From contig JAFLUJ010000166.1 of NCBI GenBank assembly GCA_022511485.1, forward strand, positions 1 through 17,418: a DNA stretch of 17,418 bases, in the 5' to 3' direction. The position numbers were made by a program, and so were the translations under genes. Each line of letters starts with the position of its first letter. The stretch's first letter is position 1. The DNA comes from Oscillospiraceae bacterium. GTDB taxonomy: Bacteria > Bacillota > Clostridia > Oscillospirales > Ruminococcaceae. Positions 7,205 through 11,734 of this stretch are shown piece after piece. Under the pieces are notes generated by a model, which searched no databases, had not been told where the DNA came from, and saw only the letters and a list, made by a program, of their open reading frames with translations.

Positions 7205-7741
7205 ATGACCCATGAAATTCTTTTAGCCGGCTTCGGCGGACAGGGAATCCTTTTTGCCGGAAAGATACTTGCTTATTCCGGACTTATGGACGAAAAGGAG
7301 GTCTCCTGGCTTCCCTCATACGGTCCTGAGATGAGAGGCGGAACTTGTAACTGTTCGGTGTGCATTTCCGACGATCCTATTGGTTCTCCTCTGGTGCTTG
7401 ATCCCTCCATTCTGGTGGTAATGAACACTCCCTCAATGGAGAAGTTCGCGGGAAACGTAAAGCCGGGCGGAGTGATAGTCTCCGACAGCACAATGGTGGA
7501 CGTCAGGACTGACAGAACGGATGTCAAGGCGTTTTACATACCCGCCACAGAGCTTGCACAGAAAAACGATCTTGCAGGCGGCGCAAACATTATCCTTCTG
7601 GGAAAGCTTTTCCGTGAGACGGGAATAGTTTCCGCCGAGACCTTCAAGAAGGCAATTGAGAAGGTAGTTCCTGCCAAGAAAGCAGCTCTTGCAGCAAACA
7701 ATCTGAAAGCTGTACAGATCGGCATGGATTACGAGGGATAA
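7205..7741 (+). CDS. 2-oxoacid:ferredoxin oxidoreductase gamma subunit, 178 aa
   Basis: MTHEILLAGFGGQGILFAGKILA (1-23) is the G-x-GGQG signature of the gamma domain that stabilises the complex and contributes to CoA-substrate handling. It is followed by the family pattern SWLPSYGPEMRGGTCNCSVCISD (about 37-59). The length (178) is normal. AAGGAGG lies at the end of the beta gene and the ATG is one base after its stop, so the four subunits are made from one message. It is the last gene of the plus-strand run. The two hairpins just downstream have their T-tracts on the minus strand, so where this transcript ends is not obvious from sequence. Confidence 0.9.
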   Translation: MTHEILLAGFGGQGILFAGKILAYSGLMDEKEVSWLPSYGPEMRGGTCNCSVCISDDPIGSPLVLDPSILVVMNTPSMEKFAGNVKPGGVIVSDSTMVDVRTDRTDVKAFYIPATELAQKNDLAGGANIILLGKLFRETGIVSAETFKKAIEKVVPAKKAALAANNLKAVQIGMDYEG

Positions 7742-7765
7742 AAAATTGCATAATTGAAGATTAGT

Positions 7766-7797
7766 AAAAATCCCCCGCTCACTGAAATGAACGGGGG
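7766..7797 (-). terminator. Distal terminator of the rplJ-rplL transcript
   Basis: CCCCCG (7772-7777) pairs with CGGGGG (7792-7797), with a further TCA/TGA inside, and on the minus strand the stem is followed by ATTTTTAC. It lies downstream of a first terminator on the same strand and so is a second stop for rplL. On the plus strand the stem is followed by A-rich sequence and is a poor terminator for the oxidoreductase operon. Confidence 0.7.
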
Positions 7798-7799
7798 AT

Positions 7800-7837
7800 A
7801 AAAAATAACTGCCGGAAAGGTCGAACCTCTCCGGCAG
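7800..7837 (-). terminator. Proximal terminator of the rplJ-rplL transcript
   Basis: A long stem, CTGCCGGA (7809-7816) with TCCGGCAG (7830-7837), continues inward as AGG/CCT after one mismatch, with loop TCGAA. On the minus strand it is followed by TTATTTTTTA. It sits 20 bases after the rplL stop. Confidence 0.88.
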
Positions 7838-7856
7838 AATACTTTGTGTAATGAAA

Positions 7857-8228
7857 TTACTTGAGTTCGATAGTAGCGCCGGCAGCTTCCAGCTTGCTCT
7901 TGATCTCCTCAGCGTCAGCCTTGGAAGCGCCCTCCTTAAGAGCCTTAGGAGCAGCCTCAACGATCTCCTTAGCCTCTTTAAGGGAGAGACCGCAGATGTC
8001 CTTAACAGCCTTGATAACGTCCATCTTCTTATCGCCGAAGGAAGCGAGGATAACGTCATACTCGGACTTCTCTGCAGCGCCGCCGTCACCGCCTGCTGCG
8101 GGAGCAGCAGCTGCTACTACAGCGGAAACGCCGTATTTCTCCTGAATACCCTCAACCAGCTCGGAAAGCTCGAGAATTGAAAGGGTGTCGATCTGATCTA
8201 AAATGCTTGTTACCTTTTCTGATGCCAT
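7857..8228 (-). CDS. rplL: 50S ribosomal protein L7/L12, 123 aa
   Basis: This is the full-length bacterial stalk protein that recruits translation factors to the ribosome. It starts MASEKVTSILDQIDTLSILELSELV (dimerisation domain, 1-32), continues through the Ala/Gly-rich hinge (about 37-52, VVAAAAPAAGGDGGAAE) and ends in the factor-binding domain. That domain carries the highly conserved KMDVIKAVKDICGLSLKEAKEIVEAAPKALKEG and the terminal KLEAAGATIELK. The Shine-Dalgarno on the minus strand is AAAGGAG, 11 bases upstream. It follows rplJ by 172 bases, a rather long gap that contains short tandem repeats, and is closed by two terminators. rpoB, its usual downstream neighbour, is absent; the oxidoreductase operon converges on it instead. 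Confidence 0.98.
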   Translation of the reverse strand: MASEKVTSILDQIDTLSILELSELVEGIQEKYGVSAVVAAAAPAAGGDGGAAEKSEYDVILASFGDKKMDVIKAVKDICGLSLKEAKEIVEAAPKALKEGASKADAEEIKSKLEAAGATIELK

Positions 8229-8295
8229 GATAATAATCTCCTTTTCATGTAATTTTTAGTACCGGGCAGAGCTGCTTACAAACGAAATTTACGTT

Positions 8296-8335
8296 CTCAT
8301 AAGACCGCTTATATGACCACGCCTATAAGACCCGC
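8296..8335. repeat. Three imperfect 13-14 base tandem repeats between rplJ and rplL
   Basis: Read on the plus strand, the units are CTCATAAGACCGC (8296-8308), TTATATGACCACGC (8309-8322) and CTATAAGACCCGC (8323-8335). They share a T-A-T-A-A-G-A-C-C-x-C-G-C core. A diverged fourth unit, CCGAAGACCGCC, may lie at 8361-8372, beside a small GACCG/CGGTC hairpin (8366-8380). All lie in the untranslated gap of the rplJ-rplL message. I know of no function for them. Confidence 0.55.
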
Positions 8336-8400
8336 CCTCATAGTTTTTAATTTCCGCAGCCCGAAGACCGCCATTCGGTCAACCGGTCGCCGCAGCAGTA

Positions 8401-8913
8401 TTATGCAGATTCCTCTGCGTTCTTCTTGTCCACCAGTGCCTGAAGTGTAGCTGCCAGATTCTGCATGGGAGCCTGGAGAGAACCAAGGAGCTGTGCAAGA
8501 AGGGTCTCCTTTGAAGGGATCTTGGAAAGAGCTGTTACGCCCTTTGCGTCGTAAATATCCTTGCCGATAAAGCCTGCCTTGAGGGAGAACTTTCCGTCTG
8601 ACTTCTCAGCATACTTACCGAGGATACGTGCAGGAGCGGTTTCATCACCTTCTGTAACAGCGATAGCGGTAGGACCTGCAAGAATTTCGGAAAGACCGTC
8701 CAGCTCTGCGTTTTTAACAGCAAATCTGAGCATGGAGTTCTTCTCAACGAAGTATTTTACTCCTGCCTCTCTCAGGTCGCGTCTGAGCTTGGTATCGTCC
8801 TCAACAGTGATACCCTTGTAGTCAACTACAACACCTGCGGAAGCATTTTTCAGCAGATCGGAAAGCTCGGCAACTCTTGCTTTTTTGGATTCAAGGACCT
8901 TTTCGCTTGGCAT
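8401..8913 (-). CDS. rplJ: 50S ribosomal protein L10, 170 aa
   Basis: L10 anchors the L7/L12 dimers on 23S rRNA and, with them, represses its own message through the leader. The N-terminus MPSEKVLESKKARVAELSDLLKNASAGVVVDYKGITVEDDTKLRRDLREAGVKYFVEKNSML is typical for the family (YRGLTV-like strand, R-x-x-LR motif). The C-terminal helix QNLAATLQALVDKKNAEE is the L12-binding tail. The ATG at 8913 is chosen because GGAGGTG lies 6 to 8 bases upstream on the minus strand; a GTG at 8922 lies inside that site. It is first in a two-gene operon behind a leader and attenuator. rplK and rplA, which often precede it, are not here. Confidence 0.97.
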   Translation of the reverse strand: MPSEKVLESKKARVAELSDLLKNASAGVVVDYKGITVEDDTKLRRDLREAGVKYFVEKNSMLRFAVKNAELDGLSEILAGPTAIAVTEGDETAPARILGKYAEKSDGKFSLKAGFIGKDIYDAKGVTALSKIPSKETLLAQLLGSLQAPMQNLAATLQALVDKKNAEESA

Positions 8914-8950
8914 AAATTTCACCTCCGAAAATATTATGCGCTATACGATC

Positions 8951-8983
8951 TAAAATAGAAAAACCTTTTCCCAAAGGAAAAGG
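8951..8983 (-). terminator. Attenuator terminator of the L10 leader
   Basis: An 8-bp perfect stem CCTTTTCC / GGAAAAGG with a 4-base loop is followed by a U-rich run on the minus strand, about 50 bases before the rplJ start codon. Its place between promoter and first gene makes it a regulated terminator and not an operon end. Confidence 0.88.
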
Positions 8984-9126
8984 CGCAAGTATATCATAAA
9001 TCAATACTCACCATCTTTTCCTCGGCAGGACTTATGGTACTACGCAGTAAAAGCACCCGCTTTCACTGCCTGACCGCCTGCTGTCTTTAGAATTCGATAG
9101 CTTTGTTCGGGATCATACCGAACAAC
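8951..9126 (-). ncRNA. Ribosomal protein L10 leader with attenuator
   Basis: On the minus strand, the stretch between the promoter and rplJ contains GACAGCAGG (near 9085-9077) and GUCCUGCCGAGG (near 9031-9020), the conserved halves of the L10(L12)4-binding leader of Firmicutes. GCAGG (9081-9077) pairs with CCUGC (9029-9025). Between them lies an 11-bp hairpin, GCAGUGAAAGC / GCUUUUACUGC with loop GGGU (9069-9044). A 5' hairpin, TTGTTCGG/CCGAACAA (9125-9103), sits at the predicted transcript start. The 3' part is an intrinsic terminator: CCTTTTCC / GGAAAAGG (8983-8964) followed on the minus strand by TTTTTCTATTTT. Excess L10-L12 is expected to favour termination. The exact 5' and 3' borders are estimates. 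Confidence 0.9.
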
Positions 9127-9132
9127 TGTTAA

Positions 9133-9161
9133 AGTATAGCATATATTTTTGAGTTTGTCAA
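9133..9161 (-). promoter_or_regulatory. Sigma-A promoter of rplJ-rplL
   Basis: Read on the minus strand: TTGACA (9161-9156), exactly 17 bases, TATACT (9138-9133). A near-perfect promoter, placing the transcript start close to 9126, right at the first hairpin of the L10 leader. Confidence 0.92.
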
Positions 9162-9197
9162 GTGTTTTTGAAAGATTTTTTCAGCCAGATACTAAAT

Positions 9198-9497
9198 TTA
9201 TTCTTCGTTTTTAAATTCTGAAATAAGTGATGTTATAATTTCTATCTGCCTTGGCGTTAATCCGTCTACAGACAGTTGATTCTTGTCGGCTACTCCAAGA
9301 AGATAATCGGTAGACACATGAAATATATAGGATATTTTGATAAGAACATCGTAAGACGGTAGACGTGTCCCGGTTTCATAGGAGCTTACGGTTGCTTTCG
9401 TCACACTGAGCCGTTCACTTAAGGTCTGCTGGGTCATATGATTCTGTTTTCTCAGTTCAGAAAGTCTGCTGCCAAAATCAAACATAACATCAACCAT
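9198..9497 (-). CDS. XRE-family helix-turn-helix repressor, 99 aa
   Basis: This is a small Cro/CI-type DNA-binding protein. FGSRLSELRKQNHMTQQTLSERLSVTKATVSSYETGTRLPSYDVLIKISYIFHVSTDYLLGV is a complete HTH_3 domain (about residues 8-69). The recognition helix is near TKATVSSYE and the usual closing STDYLLG is present. A short C-terminal tail, LTPRQIEIITSLISEFKNEE, may help dimerise. It has no sensor or protease domain. The start is uncertain: ATG 9497, ATG 9485 and TTG 9512 are in frame. I prefer 9497 because a hairpin brings AAAGGAG to about 9 bases from it. It is divergent from the secreted Tyr-rich protein, and an inverted repeat over both -35 boxes suggests that it represses both genes. 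Confidence 0.85.
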   Translation of the reverse strand: MVDVMFDFGSRLSELRKQNHMTQQTLSERLSVTKATVSSYETGTRLPSYDVLIKISYIFHVSTDYLLGVADKNQLSVDGLTPRQIEIITSLISEFKNEE

Positions 9498-9554
9498 AAG
9501 ATTATGCCGCAAAGGCAGTTATCATTTTATTTTTTACCTGCGGCAATCTCCTTT
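9495..9554 (-). promoter_or_regulatory. Ribosome binding site of the xre gene split by a hairpin
   Basis: On the minus strand AAAGGAG (9554-9548) is 50 bases from the ATG at 9497. Between them TGCCGCAGG (9545-9537) pairs with CC-TT-TGCGGCA (9515-9505), a 9-bp stem with a 2-base bulge. Folding leaves 2 bases before the stem and 7 after it, an effective spacing of about 9. No other Shine-Dalgarno is near any in-frame start. Confidence 0.55.
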
Positions 9555-9606
9555 CATAATATTTTATGTCATTTTTCACAATAACTCAAATTAAGATTAC
9601 TATATT

Positions 9607-9636
9607 ATTGTATTCTATTAGTTATATTAATATCAA
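9607..9636 (-). promoter_or_regulatory. Probable promoter of the xre gene
   Basis: Read on the minus strand: TTGATA (9636-9631), 18 bases, TACAAT (9612-9607). It is weaker than the opposite promoter. Its -35 box lies in the left arm of the shared inverted repeat. Confidence 0.55.
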
Positions 9637-9649
9637 CAAATAGTTGACA
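9631..9649. promoter_or_regulatory. Putative XRE operator between divergent promoters
   Basis: TATCAACAAATAGTTGACA is an imperfect inverted repeat of the form TnTCAAC-5-GTTGAnA. Its left arm includes the -35 box of the xre promoter and its right arm the -35 box of the secreted-protein promoter. A repressor bound here would block both genes. Assignment to the adjacent XRE protein is inference. Confidence 0.55.
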
Positions 9650-9672
9650 AACAATAATTTTCATGTTATAAT
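9644..9672 (+). promoter_or_regulatory. Consensus sigma-A promoter of the secreted Tyr-rich protein gene
   Basis: TTGACA (9644-9649), 17-base spacer, TATAAT (9667-9672): both hexamers and the spacing match consensus exactly, so the gene would be strongly expressed unless repressed. Confidence 0.9.
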
Positions 9673-9735
9673 GATTTCCGGAACGATTTGAAATTTATCG
9701 TTCAAAAAAGAAAAATTGAAAGGAGATCTTTAACA

Positions 9736-11184
9736 ATGAATGTTAAAAAGATCATCGCAGCATTTGCTGCGGCAGCACTCGGAGCTTCATTAACCTTAAC
9801 TCCGTCTGCAATTGAAAATGTTCAGGCTAATGAACAGGAAATAGCAACTTATAGCAGAGACGACTGGTACGGTTACTATGATGAAGACAGCTGGTACGGT
9901 GCAGGACAATTGGGCGAGGAGCAATATGCCACCTTGACCGAGGAGCAGAAATCAGACTATTTTAAAGTCGTTCTTTCTCCCGGAGCACACGCCTCAGTAA
10001 GCGACATGAATACAGGAAAACCTGCTGAAATAATAAACGGCTGTTACGTGTGGAAAGCATTTGAATATATGTATATATACGTAACACCGGAAGTATATGA
10101 AGATAATTTCGTTTATGTAAACTCTTACTTATTTGACGTGAAATTGAACGGGGATGGATCAAATTACGGAAATCCTATGTACATAGGCGATTACCCTTAT
10201 CAGGAAATGACAGTATGGGTTGGACTGCCGGATCCTATAGACGCTGCAGGTTATAACTCCTTTCCTCAATCAAAACAATCACATTATGCCAAAGTTACTG
10301 TAAGCGGCGCTGCTTACTGCGCTTTTGATAAGGTGGATTACTATTTTGAAAACGCAACATATTATTTGTTAAAAAATCAGCGCGTTTACTTCGGACTTAG
10401 TACAGAAGATTACCCATACTACGATATGTATCTTAACGGTGTAAAGCTTGATCTTTTTCTTAACGGTGACAGTACAAACTATATATATCCATATTGGATA
10501 ACAGATACCGATACTGAGCTGACTGTAACATTAAAAAGAAAAGCATTGGGAGACAACAGCGGAAGCATTGGCGGTGATTATGCAGGCAATAACAACAATA
10601 TAGGCAGCGCTCCATCACAGGCAGATCCTACACGTAATAATGGAATTACAGGTTTTAGCGGAGCTCCTGCTATAAGCGTTCCAGTTACGGCAAACAGTTC
10701 TGCTGCTTCTGCCATCAAAAAAATCGGAAAGAAAAATATTACTGTGACTGCTGATGGTGAGGGTATTACAAAGGATATTCTTTCAGCTTTCAAATCAAAT
10801 AAAAAAGCTCAGAGCTTGACCGTTAAATACAGCTCTACACTTAAGATCGAAATTTCCAAGGACGACATAAGCGGAGAGCTTACAACCCTTGATTTTACAA
10901 AAGGCAGCAGCTTCCTTTCCGCCAAGAAGATCAGCAGCTTCCAGCAGCTGAAAAACTCCGAAAAGGTCATTCAGCTTAATTTCACAAATGATGGCAACTT
11001 TGGCGGCGTCGACAAGGTAACAGTCAAGTCATATGTGGGATCAAAGCTTTCCGGAAAAACAGCTGACATTTATGAATACAAGGATGGAAAGCTTGTCCGT
11101 ATCGGAAGCTCAAAGATCAACGCCTCAGGCTTTGTTGACTTTAAAACAGATCACTATGGAAAATTTGTTATTGCAATTGTCTGA
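9736..11184 (+). CDS. Secreted Tyr-rich protein with internal duplication, 482 aa
   Basis: I do not recognise a named function. The ATG at 9736 follows AAAGGAG (9719-9725). The signal peptide is clear: MNVKK, then IIAAFAAAALGASLTLTPSA, with probable cleavage after VQA near residue 31. Next come an acidic, Tyr/Trp-rich segment (DDWYGYYDEDSWYG, about 40-53) and two related beta-rich units (about 75-170 and 185-275). They match best in DVKLNGDGSNYGNPMYIGD versus DLFLNGDSTNYIYPYWITD. A Gly/Asn/Ser/Pro linker (about 280-320) leads to a C-terminal domain starting KNITVTADGEGITKDILSAF and ending YEYKDGKLVRIG...KTDHYGKFVIAIV. That end is a pattern I associate with secreted ruminococcal proteins. No dockerin, sortase motif or catalytic motif is visible. 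It has its own promoter and terminator and is divergent from the XRE repressor gene. Confidence 0.82.
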   Translation: MNVKKIIAAFAAAALGASLTLTPSAIENVQANEQEIATYSRDDWYGYYDEDSWYGAGQLGEEQYATLTEEQKSDYFKVVLSPGAHASVSDMNTGKPAEIINGCYVWKAFEYMYIYVTPEVYEDNFVYVNSYLFDVKLNGDGSNYGNPMYIGDYPYQEMTVWVGLPDPIDAAGYNSFPQSKQSHYAKVTVSGAAYCAFDKVDYYFENATYYLLKNQRVYFGLSTEDYPYYDMYLNGVKLDLFLNGDSTNYIYPYWITDTDTELTVTLKRKALGDNSGSIGGDYAGNNNNIGSAPSQADPTRNNGITGFSGAPAISVPVTANSSAASAIKKIGKKNITVTADGEGITKDILSAFKSNKKAQSLTVKYSSTLKIEISKDDISGELTTLDFTKGSSFLSAKKISSFQQLKNSEKVIQLNFTNDGNFGGVDKVTVKSYVGSKLSGKTADIYEYKDGKLVRIGSSKINASGFVDFKTDHYGKFVIAIV

Positions 11185-11217
11185 AAATATGACCGATGAA
11201 TAGAATATGATTCAGAA

Positions 11218-11256
11218 TACCTGTGCTGCTTTATAGCAGTGCAGGTAAATTTTTTT
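11218..11256 (+). terminator. Rho-independent terminator of the secreted-protein gene
   Basis: A 13-bp stem TACCTGTGCTGCT / AGCAGTGCAGGTA (two G-U wobbles, loop TTAT) is followed by AATTTTTTTATT, 33 bases after the stop codon. Confidence 0.9.
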
Positions 11257-11276
11257 ATTAAATTTTAAAAAACGGG

Positions 11277-11305
11277 TTGACAAACGTACACCTATGTGAT
11301 AAAAT
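11277..11305 (+). promoter_or_regulatory. Sigma-A promoter of the BlaI-M56 operon
   Basis: TTGACA (11277-11282), 17 bases, TAAAAT (11300-11305). The spacer holds TACACCTATGTG (11287-11298), an imperfect TACA/TGTA dyad. Confidence 0.85.
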
Positions 11306-11312
11306 ATACTTG

Positions 11313-11322
11313 TACATTTGTA
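11313..11322. promoter_or_regulatory. BlaI/MecI-type operator half-site pair
   Basis: TACATTTGTA is an exact TACA-N2-TGTA dyad at the expected transcription start, just after the -10 box. BlaI/MecI repressors bind dyads with TACA/TGTA cores, so autorepression by the adjacent BlaI-type protein is likely. The second, looser dyad lies in the promoter spacer. Confidence 0.6.
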
Positions 11323-11350
11323 ATGCAATGTTTGAAAGGAGAAATTTATT

Positions 11351-11734
11351 ATGAAAAAAATCAATTTGTCAGCAGCTGAGTGGGAGATCATGTCCATGCT
11401 TTGGGAAAAAGAGCCTATGACGGCTGTCCAGATCACCGACGCATTTGAAGCCGAAAAAGGCTGGACAAGAACTACCGTTATCTCTTTCCTTAAACGTATG
11501 GAGGCAAAAAATGCCGTTTCCTACAAAAAGGAAAAAGCCGCCAGAGAGTACTATACGATAGTAAAGCGGGAGGACGTAGCTGTTTCGGAGACAAAATCTT
11601 TCCTCGACCGTATCTACAGAGGAAGCATCGGAATGATGGTAAATTCCCTTATCGACCAGAAAGCACTTTCAAAGGAGGATATTGACGAGCTTTACGACAT
11701 TCTGAAAAAGGCTGAGGAAAAACAGAATGGCTGA
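11351..11734 (+). CDS. BlaI/MecI/CopY-family transcriptional repressor, 127 aa
   Basis: The winged-helix DNA-binding domain fills residues 1-75. LSAAEWEIMSMLWEKEPMTAVQITDAF is the family opening, followed by the recognition helix region WTRTTVISFLKRMEAKNAVSYKKE and the wing REYYTIV. The C-terminal dimerisation helices (about 85-127) include the region where BlaI/MecI are cut by the partner protease. The length is normal for the family. In known systems the repressor leaves DNA when an M56 membrane protease is activated. Here the M56 gene overlaps its stop by 8 bases (ATGGCTGA), so the two are translationally coupled. AAAGGAG lies 10 bases before the ATG at 11351, and a TACA/TGTA dyad sits at the promoter. 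No beta-lactamase or PBP gene is near, so it should not be read as a resistance regulator. Confidence 0.92.
   Translation: MKKINLSAAEWEIMSMLWEKEPMTAVQITDAFEAEKGWTRTTVISFLKRMEAKNAVSYKKEKAAREYYTIVKREDVAVSETKSFLDRIYRGSIGMMVNSLIDQKALSKEDIDELYDILKKAEEKQNG

Noticed and set aside
7772..7837. Hairpins as terminators of the plus-strand oxidoreductase operon
   Set aside because: On the plus strand neither stem is followed by a T-run, while on the minus strand both are. They belong to rplJ-rplL, though they may weakly slow plus-strand transcription.
7433..8180. Open frames overlapping rplL on both strands
   Set aside because: They are by-products of the Ala/Lys-rich coding of L7/L12 and the gamma subunit; the real genes have full-length, well-known products.
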